Source of the DNA: Gemmatimonadota bacterium
GTDB taxonomy: Bacteria > Gemmatimonadota > Gemmatimonadetes > Longimicrobiales > Gaopeijiaceae
Assembly: GCA_013002885.1 (NCBI GenBank)
Contig: JABDLS010000148.1
Coordinates: 1-33,752 of the forward strand
Length of the DNA: 33,752 bases
Direction of reading: 5' to 3'
Both the position numbers and the translations under genes were made by a program. Below, piece after piece: positions 7,656 to 15,642 of the stretch (position 1 is its first letter; each line of letters starts with the position of its first letter). The notes beneath the pieces were generated by a model that was given only the letters and a program-made list of their open reading frames with translations, made no database searches and was not told the origin of the DNA.

Positions 7656-9589
7656 GGCGCGCGCTGAGGGTATCCTGGGCGGGTATGGCACTCGCGGCGG
7701 GACTCCTGCTTACTGCACACCCGACCCGAGTCGCCGCCCAGGACATCGAGGCCGAAGCTCAGCTCCGTGGCATCCCTCTCCCGGATTCATACTACCGCAC
7801 GATCCAGGAGAACCCCGACGCCTTCTCTCTCCCCAACGGCCTTTTCAGCGTCGACAGCCATGGCCTGCGGCGGGCCCCGGTCACCGGCACGGCGAGCGTA
7901 CCGGTGGTGTTGGCCCTCTTCTCCGACTCGGAGGAGCCGTACCCACAGTTCTCGGAAGACGAGATACAGCGTGTCCTGTTCGACGGGCCGGCCGAGAAGG
8001 GGACCATCACCGAGGCCATGACCGAGATGTCGCTGGGCAACTTCACCGTGACCGGTGATGTCTTCCCGTGGGTTCGGACCTCGAAGACGATGCTCGAGAT
8101 CGTCGGAACCGAGAGCGGGTTCGGCGAGGACGCCGACCTGGGCAGTTACTACGTCGAGGCCCTCGACCTGACCGACGTCGACGTCGACTTTGGCCAGTAC
8201 GACAACGACGGGCCTGACGGCCTCCCCAACAGCGGCGACGACGACGGCATCGTGGACGTCCTCGTCTTCGAGTATCTGGAGGTCGCGGGCTCGTGCGGAG
8301 GTCCGTCCATCTGGCCGCACCGCTCCAGCATGCGGTGGCGGACCGGCACGGAGAGTCCGTACCAGACCGATGATGCCAGCGCCCACCCGGAGAAGGACGT
8401 CATCGAGGTGGATGGCTATATCACCCAGGGCGTCAGCGACTGCGCGGGTGAAGAGCTGCAGACCGCCAACGTGATCACCCACGAGTATGGGCACGCGCTC
8501 GGGCTTCCCGACTTCTACCACTGGGTGGACCGCTCGGCGGGCCCCCGCGGTCGACGCTGGGTGCTGGGATGCTGGGGGCTCATGGCCGCCGGCTCATGGG
8601 GATGCGGCGACGTGGAAGAGGAGGGCGAGCTCCGTGAGCCCTTCGGGCCGTCCCACCTCAGCGCCCCCTCCAAGGCATGGCTGGAGTGGGTCGACCTGGA
8701 GGATCCCGGAGAGGTGTGGAACGAGGAGATCGTTCTGGAGCCCATTCAGACCTCGGGCCACGGCCTCAAGATCCCCCTCGGCGACGCCGGCCAGGAATTC
8801 CTGGTGGTGGAATACCGAGGCCAGATCGGCTTCGATCATCAGCTTCCCGCCGCGGGCGTGCTCTTCTACCATCTGGACGAAAGCCTGCCCCTCGGCGCCA
8901 AGCCCGATCCCGCTACCGATGACCCGTACCCGCTCACCCTTCTCGAACGTGACGACGATGACGGGCTCTTGCGGATGGCGACGGAGGGGGGCAATCGGGG
9001 AGTGGCCGCGGACGCGTGGGGTATCTGGGAGGAGTCCGGCAAGCTCAACTACCATTCGAGCCCGCCGCTTTCTCTCAACGTCGGCGGCTATGCCTCGGCC
9101 ATGGTGCACGAGGTGCGCGTCGACGGAGACCAGGCGGTCATCGTCCTCTCCACCGGCGCGACGCCTCGCCTGGTCGCCCCCAGCGGGCCATTCGAGGTCA
9201 TGCAGATCCGGACGTTCGAGGCTCCGGTCCGGATCGCCGGAGGGCGTGGGCCCTACACCGGTGTGGGCGACCTGCCTTCGGGCTTCGCCCTGGAGGCGGT
9301 AGGCGACGAGCTCGTCCTCCTGGGTTCGCTCTCCGAGACCGGGCCTTTCGAGTACAGTTTCCGGGTCCGCGATTCAGCCGGAAGCGAGTCGGAAACCGTA
9401 GTGGTGCAGGTGTCGGCACCCATCGAGTGGGAGGTGGAGCAGCAGTCGCTCCTCGACATGATTCTCGACGACGACTCCGATGCGTTGACGCCCGGCGAGT
9501 TGGCCCACCTCGACGCCATCGGTAACGACAATGGCCGCTACGACGTCGGTGATCTGCGGAGATGGTTGCGAGAGAACGGTCCGGGTTAG
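7652..9589 (+). CDS. Secreted M6 family metalloprotease with C-terminal dockerin-like segment
   Basis: This 645-residue protein starts with a signal peptide of about 30 residues ending in VAAQ. The zinc motif HEYGHALGLPD (HExxHxxGxxD) is at 277-287 and the Met-turn near CWGLMAAGSWG at about 307-317, as in M6 (InhA-like, immune-inhibitor A) peptidases. An acidic Asp-rich region (about 180-205) could bind calcium. After the catalytic part comes a beta-rich domain (about 510-595). The C-terminus, TPGELAHLDAIGNDNGRYDVGDL, resembles a dockerin/EF-hand calcium-binding loop, common at the end of M6 proteins in this phylum. It should act outside the cell on protein substrates. It is coupled to the upstream lipoprotein and converges on the Spy-like gene with four bases between stops. 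Confidence 0.93.
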   Translation: MRRALRVSWAGMALAAGLLLTAHPTRVAAQDIEAEAQLRGIPLPDSYYRTIQENPDAFSLPNGLFSVDSHGLRRAPVTGTASVPVVLALFSDSEEPYPQFSEDEIQRVLFDGPAEKGTITEAMTEMSLGNFTVTGDVFPWVRTSKTMLEIVGTESGFGEDADLGSYYVEALDLTDVDVDFGQYDNDGPDGLPNSGDDDGIVDVLVFEYLEVAGSCGGPSIWPHRSSMRWRTGTESPYQTDDASAHPEKDVIEVDGYITQGVSDCAGEELQTANVITHEYGHALGLPDFYHWVDRSAGPRGRRWVLGCWGLMAAGSWGCGDVEEEGELREPFGPSHLSAPSKAWLEWVDLEDPGEVWNEEIVLEPIQTSGHGLKIPLGDAGQEFLVVEYRGQIGFDHQLPAAGVLFYHLDESLPLGAKPDPATDDPYPLTLLERDDDDGLLRMATEGGNRGVAADAWGIWEESGKLNYHSSPPLSLNVGGYASAMVHEVRVDGDQAVIVLSTGATPRLVAPSGPFEVMQIRTFEAPVRIAGGRGPYTGVGDLPSGFALEAVGDELVLLGSLSETGPFEYSFRVRDSAGSESETVVVQVSAPIEWEVEQQSLLDMILDDDSDALTPGELAHLDAIGNDNGRYDVGDLRRWLRENGPG

Positions 9590-9593
9590 TCGA

Positions 9594-10232
9594 CTATCGA
9601 CGCCAGGCACGTGCGGCGGCCCGCCGCCTCGCGACCTCGCCCCGCCAGGCGCGGCGCAGATCCACGCGCATCCTCACGGAGCCCTGGCGGATCCGTTCCA
9701 CTCCTCTTCCGACGCGCGCCTGAGCCCGGATGCCTCGCGCGCCGCGGCGCGCACCGCGCACTTCACGCCGCGCCCCTCGGACCTGCCCACGGGCGCCTCT
9801 CGCTTCACCACGTCGCTCCCTGACGGCGGATCGCCGGGTCCGCATCTCCTGAAGGGACCCGAGTTGGTCTTCGGTGAGGATCCCCTCGATCCTCGCCCGT
9901 CGATCTCCTGCGTTCGGCTGGGCCTGGCGCAGCTCCTCGAGGGATGCGCGCATCTGGTCGCGCTCGATCTCACCCGCCCGAAGCCGTGACCGGAGCTCGT
10001 CCATTGTGGCCCGAGTTTCGGCCCGTCGCTCGACGCCCTCGACCCTCAACTGCTCCAGGGCAGAGAGCTGGTCTTCTGTGAGCTCGAGCCTCTCGCGGAG
10101 AGCCATGATCCGCTCAGGCTCGGACGTCATCCTCGACCCGCGCCGGTCCGTCGTGTCCTGGGCAGCCGCCTCACCAGCGGTGGCGATCGCCAGTGCCGCC
10201 GACGCCATGAAAACCATGGCACGTCCCTTCAT
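9594..10232 (-). CDS. Spy/CpxP-like periplasmic protein with an Arg/Gly-rich tail
   Basis: The ATG at 10232, seven bases after GGAGG, gives 212 residues; a longer in-frame reading adds only an implausible arginine-rich lead. A signal peptide (MVFMASAALAIATAGEAAAQ) is followed by a helical region with two LTxxQ-type motifs, LELTEDQLSALEQL and ILTEDQLGSLQEM, the signature of Spy/CpxP family periplasmic chaperones. The last 80 or so residues are unusual, rich in Arg, Gly and Ala with short repeats such as VRGARREVRGARRGARG. Family members sense or buffer envelope stress. The gene follows the decarboxylase beta subunit by 81 bases on the same strand but is probably a separate unit. The function of the tail is unknown. 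Confidence 0.85.
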   Translation of the reverse strand: MKGRAMVFMASAALAIATAGEAAAQDTTDRRGSRMTSEPERIMALRERLELTEDQLSALEQLRVEGVERRAETRATMDELRSRLRAGEIERDQMRASLEELRQAQPNAGDRRARIEGILTEDQLGSLQEMRTRRSAVRERRGEARGARGQVRGARREVRGARRGARGIRAQARVGRGVERIRQGSVRMRVDLRRAWRGEVARRRAAARAWRR

Positions 10233-10313
10233 GATCGCTCCTCCATCGCGTGTCGCTCTCGGACGGCGAAACCGTCCCCTCACGCTACTAGGAGGTCCGC
10301 AAACCACGATTCG

Positions 10314-10904
10314 TTAGTCGACGAGGGCAGCCCTCATGATCCGCGACCATTCCGCGAGTGATTGCTGAAGGTACCGTGCGGACTCCTCCGGGCTTCGCGC
10401 GATGGGGCCCTCGTCACCCGCCTCGACGAGGGTGTGGACGAAGGTGGGACCGGTCAGTGTCAGGATCTCCGGGGCGGCCGACGCCCAGCTTCGCGCGTCT
10501 TCGAAACGGAAGACGTGCCGGAAGCCGGCGGCCTCGGCCATGGCGGCCCAGTCCAGTCGGCGGGCCCCTGCCACCGGCTGGCCCCCGGTGATCTCGTAGA
10601 CGCCGTTGTCGCAGACGACCAGGATGTAGTTCGATGCAGCGGCGTCGACCGCGGTGGCCAGCGTGCCGAGGCACATGAGCATGCTGCCGTCCCCGTTGAG
10701 GCAGAGGACCTTCCTTTCAGGTCGGGCCAGGGCGATACCCAGAGCGAGGTCGGCGGCGTGCCCCATGGCGCTGTCGGCGGACGCGAAGTCGAGGTCGCTC
10801 TGGGACAGACGCCCCCAGGGGCGCACCACGCTCATGGTGGTGACCACCACCTCGTCGGTGCGGTGCAGGGCCAGGGGCTGCAGGAGCTGGGCAGGCGTGA
10901 GCAC
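10314..10904 (-). CDS. ThDP-dependent 2-oxoacid decarboxylase, beta subunit (ComE-like)
   Basis: This 196-residue protein forms the diphosphate-binding half of a thiamine diphosphate enzyme. The motif GDGS (71-74), a 26-residue gap and Asn100 in VVCDN match the GDG-x26-N cofactor motif, followed by GVYEITGGQ. Size and arrangement match the small beta subunit of sulfopyruvate decarboxylase (ComE) and the C-terminal half of phosphonopyruvate decarboxylase. It starts with GTG three bases after the alpha-subunit stop. Paired subunits would make a decarboxylase turning a 2-oxoacid into an aldehyde plus CO2. The substrate is not shown by sequence: sulfopyruvate, phosphonopyruvate or another short oxoacid are options. 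Confidence 0.88.
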   Translation of the reverse strand: MLTPAQLLQPLALHRTDEVVVTTMSVVRPWGRLSQSDLDFASADSAMGHAADLALGIALARPERKVLCLNGDGSMLMCLGTLATAVDAAASNYILVVCDNGVYEITGGQPVAGARRLDWAAMAEAAGFRHVFRFEDARSWASAAPEILTLTGPTFVHTLVEAGDEGPIARSPEESARYLQQSLAEWSRIMRAALVD

Positions 10905-10907
10905 GGG

Positions 10908-11447
10908 TCAGTCCAGAGACCGCACGAGAATCAGGGCCGTTGGCCGCTCGGTGCGTTGGGCCTCTTCAACGAGGCCGGTGACGGCGTCGGGAACGTCGGC
11001 GTCTTCGTGACAGACGGACCACGGGATGCCCCAAGCGTCGAGCGTCGGCTCGGTGAGGAGGGCGGTGGAATCGACGTCGGGTCGGGTCAGGGAATCGATG
11101 GTCCGCTCGTCGTCGGGTGCGACCCCGACGCGATGCATCTTCGCGTACCCACGGCCCGTCACCACCATGGGCAGGGGCGCACCCATGCGCACGGCGGTGC
11201 CTCTCAGGGAATCGCCCGACTCCAGAAGCCCCGTGTTCTGGATGACCACCAACGGTGAGGCGCCCCCGAGCCATAGCCCTGAGGCAAGAGCCACGCCCTC
11301 GCCCTCCCGGGTCACGGTCACGAGACGGATGGTGGGATGGCGGAGCACCCCGTCGAAGAGGGGGCCCGACGTGTTGTCGGGGATTCCGACCACGTGGGTG
11401 ACGCCCGAACGGACTAGCGCGTGGACCGTTCGGGTGGCGGGACTCAC
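10908..11447 (-). CDS. ThDP-dependent 2-oxoacid decarboxylase, alpha subunit (ComD-like)
   Basis: This 179-residue protein is the pyrimidine-binding half of a thiamine diphosphate enzyme. VTHVVGIPDNTSGPLFDG and VTREGEGVALASGLWLGG (Glu48/Glu50, one probably the cofactor-activating glutamate) are close to ComD and to the N-terminal half of phosphonopyruvate decarboxylase. GTG at 11447 overlaps the stop of the APC permease (GTGA); a much longer open frame upstream runs antisense-like through the permease and is rejected as its N-terminus. Alpha and beta are separate genes, unlike single-chain phosphonopyruvate decarboxylase, so the two-subunit sulfopyruvate decarboxylase form is the best model. 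It is in line with the LutABC genes upstream. Confidence 0.88.
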   Translation of the reverse strand: MSPATRTVHALVRSGVTHVVGIPDNTSGPLFDGVLRHPTIRLVTVTREGEGVALASGLWLGGASPLVVIQNTGLLESGDSLRGTAVRMGAPLPMVVTGRGYAKMHRVGVAPDDERTIDSLTRPDVDSTALLTEPTLDAWGIPWSVCHEDADVPDAVTGLVEEAQRTERPTALILVRSLD

Positions 11448-12766
11448 CGCGAGGCGGCCTGACGTCTCGTCGTCACCACGCCTGCGACGAGCAACGCCGC
11501 CAGCATGGAGCCGGCCCCGAGAGCCAGCATGGGCTGGGTCCAGACGAGAATGATGAGGATCGCGATGTACAGCATGATGGTCAGGGCGGGCAAGACGGGG
11601 TGACCCGGCATGCGGAAGGGGCGCTCGAGGTCGGGCTGCGAGGCCCGGAGCTTGAAGTAGCCAAGGAGGACCATGGTGTCGACGGTAATGGCCACGGTCA
11701 TCATGAATCGGATGAGCAACTCGAAGGCGCCTGTGAGAGCCAGCAATGCGATCCACGCCGAGATGAAATACAGGGCGTTTCGAGGTGTGCCGCGCTCATC
11801 GACTTCGGTGTAGGCCCGCGGAGCCAGGCCATTCTTGGCCAGACCGTAGGCCACGCGCGGGAGCCCGAGGAAGTTGACGTTGGCGCTGCTGATGAGAATA
11901 AGGAGGCTCGCGACGACGACGATGGTTCCTGCGGCGTCCCCGAAGACCGCGGCCGTGGCGTCGGCAGCTACGAGCTCCGAGCCCGCCATCTCGGCGGGTG
12001 TCATCGCGGCCAGGAATGAAATGTTCATGAGGAGGTAAAGCACCATGACCGCCATGGCGCCTCCCAGGAGGATCTTCGGGAGCGCCCGGCCTGGATCCAT
12101 GACCTCCTCGGACATCTTCGCGGCGTCTTCCCATCCGTAGTAGGCGAAGGAGATGGACTGGTACGCCAGTGCGTAGCCCAGCAGGCCCGCCACCTCGCCG
12201 CTCACCAGCGCCTCGGTACCCAGCCCCGAGGCGTTGCCTCCGGCCAGCCCCACCGCCGCGATGGTGAGGACGATGAGCACCTTTATGAGTGTGGTGACGT
12301 TCTGGAAGGTGGTGCTCGTCTTCAGGCCCCGCGTGTGGAGCACGAAGTACCCCAGGACCACTGCCAGGGCGAGGATCCGGACCGAGCCCGTTCCTGTGAG
12401 GGTGATGATGTACGTGGCGATCAATACCGCCTTGGAGGCGCCGCTGAAGCCGCGCGTCACGAGGAGCTCGGACCAGCCGGCGACGAACCCCATGGTCGGG
12501 CCCCAGGCATGCCGCGCGTACACGAACTTCCCTCCGGCCTCCGGGAGTGCCGCGGCCATCTCGGCGAGTACCAGAGTGCTCAGCCCTGCCACGATGCCGC
12601 CGAAGAACCACATGGCGAGGATCGTCACCGGGTCGCCCAGATAGCCCGCGATGAGGCCCGGCGTCCCCAGGATGCCGGCGCCGATGACGATCCCGACGGT
12701 TACGGCGAGGCCGTCACGGACACGCAGGACACGCTGAAGCTTTCGTGGTGAGGTAGGAACGGTCAC
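11444..12766 (-). CDS. APC superfamily amino acid/organic acid permease
   Basis: This 440-residue membrane protein has about 12 helices. The APC signature lies near the N-terminus (GLAVTVGIVIGAGILGTPGL, helix 1 with its unwound GAG), followed by LAEMAAALPEAGGKFVYARH in helices 2-3. YYGWEDAAKMSEEVMDPGRALP in helices 6-7 is also typical of amino acid permeases. It starts with GTG at 12766, GGAG five bases upstream, 53 bases after LutC. Its stop overlaps the alpha-subunit start. The position between a hydroxyacid oxidase complex and an oxoacid decarboxylase suggests uptake of the pathway substrate or a related amino acid, which is inference. Confidence 0.92.
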   Translation of the reverse strand: MTVPTSPRKLQRVLRVRDGLAVTVGIVIGAGILGTPGLIAGYLGDPVTILAMWFFGGIVAGLSTLVLAEMAAALPEAGGKFVYARHAWGPTMGFVAGWSELLVTRGFSGASKAVLIATYIITLTGTGSVRILALAVVLGYFVLHTRGLKTSTTFQNVTTLIKVLIVLTIAAVGLAGGNASGLGTEALVSGEVAGLLGYALAYQSISFAYYGWEDAAKMSEEVMDPGRALPKILLGGAMAVMVLYLLMNISFLAAMTPAEMAGSELVAADATAAVFGDAAGTIVVVASLLILISSANVNFLGLPRVAYGLAKNGLAPRAYTEVDERGTPRNALYFISAWIALLALTGAFELLIRFMMTVAITVDTMVLLGYFKLRASQPDLERPFRMPGHPVLPALTIMLYIAILIILVWTQPMLALGAGSMLAALLVAGVVTTRRQAASR

Positions 12767-12819
12767 GTAGTCTCCGCAGTGTGAGCGAGCGGCAACATGG
12801 AGGACGCGGGTGCGGTTGG

Positions 12820-13506
12820 CTACCCGGTGAGGATCAAGGCCACGACCCTGCCCGGCCCGTGGACCCCCCGAACCATGACCTGACCGATGTCGGCGGACTT
12901 CGAGGGCCCCGAGTGGAGGGCGAGGGCAGAGGGGAGGTCGGGTTCGAAGTCGGTCAGGCCGTCCGCGAGGGTGGCATGGACGTCACCGACCCGCACGACG
13001 ACGACATGAGTGGGCACGAGGAGCTGGGATCGTCGCCCATCCCTGGAATCTAGAACAAGACTTCCAGTTTCTCCGATAGCGCCTCTGGCTCTGGAGATTC
13101 CCAGGTCGGCGTCCCGTGGGTCAGCCTTCGGAATGGTGGGCGCGAGGTCGGGTGCCCCGGCGCCGAGGCATACGGAGGTGACGTCCCTCAGAGAAGCGAC
13201 CCAATTGGCGGCGGCGCCCTCGTCGGCGACTTCCACCACCTCGCCCCCTGATAATTGGAACATCGTTCTGAATTGATCCAGGGCGGTGCTCGGGGCGGGC
13301 GGCGTGCCAACCGGGTCCGGTCGTCCTCCAACGAAGGGGCCGGGGTGGTCTGTGTCGAGTGCGTCGCTCTCGGCACCCGAACCCCGTCGCCGCTGTATGG
13401 CCCCTCGTAGGCGCCTGAGGATACGATCGCGGCCTCCGACCCCGTGAGAGGCGCCCGGGGCGTTCTCAGGGGCGTCAGGCGCCTCTGTGGGGGACCTGCC
13501 GGTCAT
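12820..13506 (-). CDS. lutC: LutC-like LUD domain protein
   Basis: The 228-residue protein starts at ATG 13506, overlapping the LutB stop (ATGA). After a polar, low-complexity N-terminus (about 1-70) comes the LUD domain, with ADLGISRARGAIGETGSLVL and HSGPSKSADIGQVMVRGVHG, the conserved GPSxTADI...GVHGP motif of LutC/YkgG. LutC is the cytoplasmic third subunit of the LutABC complex, which oxidises L-lactate to pyruvate and passes electrons through iron-sulfur subunits. Family proteins may act on other 2-hydroxyacids. The gene order LutA-LutB-LutC is conserved here. The extended N-terminus looks disordered. Confidence 0.92.
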   Translation of the reverse strand: MTGRSPTEAPDAPENAPGASHGVGGRDRILRRLRGAIQRRRGSGAESDALDTDHPGPFVGGRPDPVGTPPAPSTALDQFRTMFQLSGGEVVEVADEGAAANWVASLRDVTSVCLGAGAPDLAPTIPKADPRDADLGISRARGAIGETGSLVLDSRDGRRSQLLVPTHVVVVRVGDVHATLADGLTDFEPDLPSALALHSGPSKSADIGQVMVRGVHGPGRVVALILTG

Positions 13507-14906
13507 TCGATCCCCTCTTTCCACAGCGTCCTGAAGCTCTTCGGGCTGGGTCGGGGTGCCGCCCTCTCCTGCATCCATCCGCTGAGGATGGGAAGGGAGG
13601 TGCCGATGGCGGCCCAAGGCGTCCGGCGGAGGGCCTCCGCGGCGACGCCGAAAAGGCGCGGCCGACGTGCGGCCGCGGCGTATGCCGAAGAGCCCATTCG
13701 TTCGGCCCGAGGGTCGAGGCCCGCTTCGACGCCCTTCTCACGCCAATGGAGGAGGAGCTCGGGAATGGGGATTCGCACTGGGCAGACGTCGGCGCAGGCG
13801 CCGCAGAGGCTGGAGGCGTGAGGCAGGGTGATGCCCTCTTCGAGACCCAGGAGCCCGGGAGCCAGAATGGCGCCGATGGGCCCGGAGTATGTCCATCCGT
13901 AGGCGTGTCCTCCCGTCTGACGGTACACGGGGCAGATGTTGAGGCAGGCTCCGCAGCGAACACAGCGGAGCGCCTCCCAGGCCTCGTCGTCATCGAAGAG
14001 GCGGGTCCGACCGTTGTCCACGAGGACGACGTGGACCTCGTCGGGCCCGTCGGTCTCGTCGTCTCTGCGCGGGCCCTGGATGAGGGAAACGAAGTTGCCG
14101 ATGGGCTGGCCGGTGGCCGCCCGGGCCGTGAGCTGAAGGAAGCCCGCCAGGTCGCCGAATCGCGGAACCACCTTCTCGATGCCCACGAACGCGACGTGGA
14201 CGCGCGGAAGGCTCGTCGACAGCCGGATGTTTCCCTCGTTCTCGATGAGGGCGACGGTGCCGGTATCCGCCGCCAGAAAGTTGCCGCCGGAGATACCCAG
14301 GTCGGCGGCCAGGAACTCTTGCCGCAGTGCGTCGCGAGCCGCCCCCGCCAGTCGGTCGGGGTCTGCGTCGAGGGGCGTTCCCAGACGCCGATGGAACAGC
14401 TCCCGGCAGTCGTCCAGGCTCTTGTGGATGGCCGGGCCCACGATATGGCTGGGCGGCTCCCCCAGGAGCTGGATGATGTACTCGCCGAGGTCGGTCTCCA
14501 CCGGTCGGACGCCTAGGCCCTCGAGGTGGCGATTCACCTGCAGCTCCTCGCTGAGCATGCTCTTTCCCTTGACCGCCGTCTCGATGCCGTGTCGTTCGAC
14601 GAGCTCGTCGAGGACCGCGAGGGCGTCCCCGGCGGTCTCGGCCCAATGGACCACGGCCCCGTTGCTCTCGAGCGCCCTCTCGGCCTGAAGGAGGTACTCG
14701 TCGAGACGGCCGAGTGCGTGGGTTTTCACGTCACGAGCCCAGTCTCGCCACGCGTCCGAGTCGATGGCCGCATAGGCGGCCTGGCGACTGGCGTCGAAGG
14801 TCCGCGTGGCCGATCCGACGGCATCGCGCACCGCCGGATGGTGGCGGATGGTCTCCGCCGCGGCCGCCCGGTAGCCTCCCGGATCGGGCCAGTCGTAGCC
14901 GCTCAC
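13503..14906 (-). CDS. lutB: LutB-like iron-sulfur protein
   Basis: This 467-residue protein has an N-terminal LUD domain (about 60-300, with VKGKSMLSEELQVNRHLE and GISGGNFLAADTGTVALIEN). Two 4Fe-4S clusters follow: CVRCGACLNICPVY from Cys315 and SLCGACADVCPVRIPIP from Cys368. A helical tail completes it. This is the standard LutB (YkgF) order. It starts with GTG at 14906 with GAGG seven bases upstream, 22 bases after LutA. LutB relays electrons from hydroxyacid oxidation. Length and motifs are normal for the family. Confidence 0.95.
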   Translation of the reverse strand: MSGYDWPDPGGYRAAAAETIRHHPAVRDAVGSATRTFDASRQAAYAAIDSDAWRDWARDVKTHALGRLDEYLLQAERALESNGAVVHWAETAGDALAVLDELVERHGIETAVKGKSMLSEELQVNRHLEGLGVRPVETDLGEYIIQLLGEPPSHIVGPAIHKSLDDCRELFHRRLGTPLDADPDRLAGAARDALRQEFLAADLGISGGNFLAADTGTVALIENEGNIRLSTSLPRVHVAFVGIEKVVPRFGDLAGFLQLTARAATGQPIGNFVSLIQGPRRDDETDGPDEVHVVLVDNGRTRLFDDDEAWEALRCVRCGACLNICPVYRQTGGHAYGWTYSGPIGAILAPGLLGLEEGITLPHASSLCGACADVCPVRIPIPELLLHWREKGVEAGLDPRAERMGSSAYAAAARRPRLFGVAAEALRRTPWAAIGTSLPILSGWMQERAAPRPSPKSFRTLWKEGIE

Positions 14907-14928
14907 GTCGTCGCCTCGCGTGTCGCCT

Positions 14929-15642
14929 TCACCGGGCCTTCCCCGTGGCCTGCCAGAGCAGCCGCGCCAGGTGGACGAAGTGCTGCGTCCCTCGGCGAGC
15001 CTCGGCGCGGCCGCTCATCTGGAGAAGACAACCGCCGTCGGCCGATGTCACGGTGTCCACGGCGGGCAGTGTGGAGAGCTTGCGGTCCGCCATCGCCGCC
15101 GAGACCTCGGGCATCTTGGTGCTGAAGAGGCCCCCGAACCCGCAGCATTCCTGGTGTGCCTCCCACGCCATGACCTCCGCCCCGGCTCTCCGGAGCAGCC
15201 CGACGGGCTCGTCCTCCACACCGAGCTCACGTAGCGCGTGACAGCCGTGGTGGTACGCTACGCGGGTGCCGGCAAGGCCTGAGCCGAGCGACTCCACGCC
15301 CAGGACATGGACCAGGAACTGGGTGAGTTCCCACGTCCGCTCGGCCATGGACCCGGCGGCGGGCGTCCCGAGGATCTTCGGATACGCCGACCGAATCATG
15401 GCCGCACAGCTCCCCGAGAGAACCACCACGTGATCGGCGCGGCTGAAGACCGAGAGGGTATGCTCTGCCATGAGCCGAGCGTCCCGGGAGTGACCGCTGT
15501 TGTGAGACGGCTGCCCGCAGCAGGTCTGGGCTTCCGGGAAGTCCACCTCCACCCCCAGGTGGCGTAGCAGCCGGACGGCATCGGCGCAGGCGTCTGCGAA
15601 GAACTGGTCCGCCAGGCAGGTGGCGAAGAGGGAGACGCGCAT
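14929..15642 (-). CDS. lutA: LutA-like Cys-rich (CCG domain) protein
   Basis: This 237-residue protein has two cysteine-rich CCG domains: ATCLAD...TCCGQPSHN...GSCAAMI in the first half and YHHGCHALRELG...ECCGFGG in the second. This arrangement defines LutA/YkgE and the C-terminal half of heterodisulfide-reductase-like subunits. CCG cysteines bind a non-canonical iron-sulfur cluster. Its ATG at 15642 overlaps the stop of the upstream membrane protein by one base (TGATG), tying the Lut genes into the longer operon. Role: LutA subunit of a lactate- or 2-hydroxyacid-oxidising complex. Confidence 0.94.
   Translation of the reverse strand: MRVSLFATCLADQFFADACADAVRLLRHLGVEVDFPEAQTCCGQPSHNSGHSRDARLMAEHTLSVFSRADHVVVLSGSCAAMIRSAYPKILGTPAAGSMAERTWELTQFLVHVLGVESLGSGLAGTRVAYHHGCHALRELGVEDEPVGLLRRAGAEVMAWEAHQECCGFGGLFSTKMPEVSAAMADRKLSTLPAVDTVTSADGGCLLQMSGRAEARRGTQHFVHLARLLWQATGKAR

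Noticed and set aside
10908..11756. Long 282-codon reading of the alpha decarboxylase gene
   Set aside because: The first 100 or so residues lie over the APC permease gene and are Arg/His-rich; the overlapping GTG at 11447 gives the expected family length.
13010..13276. Plus-strand ORF in the lutC region
   Set aside because: Antisense of the LUD domain and without a promoter or homologue-like motif.
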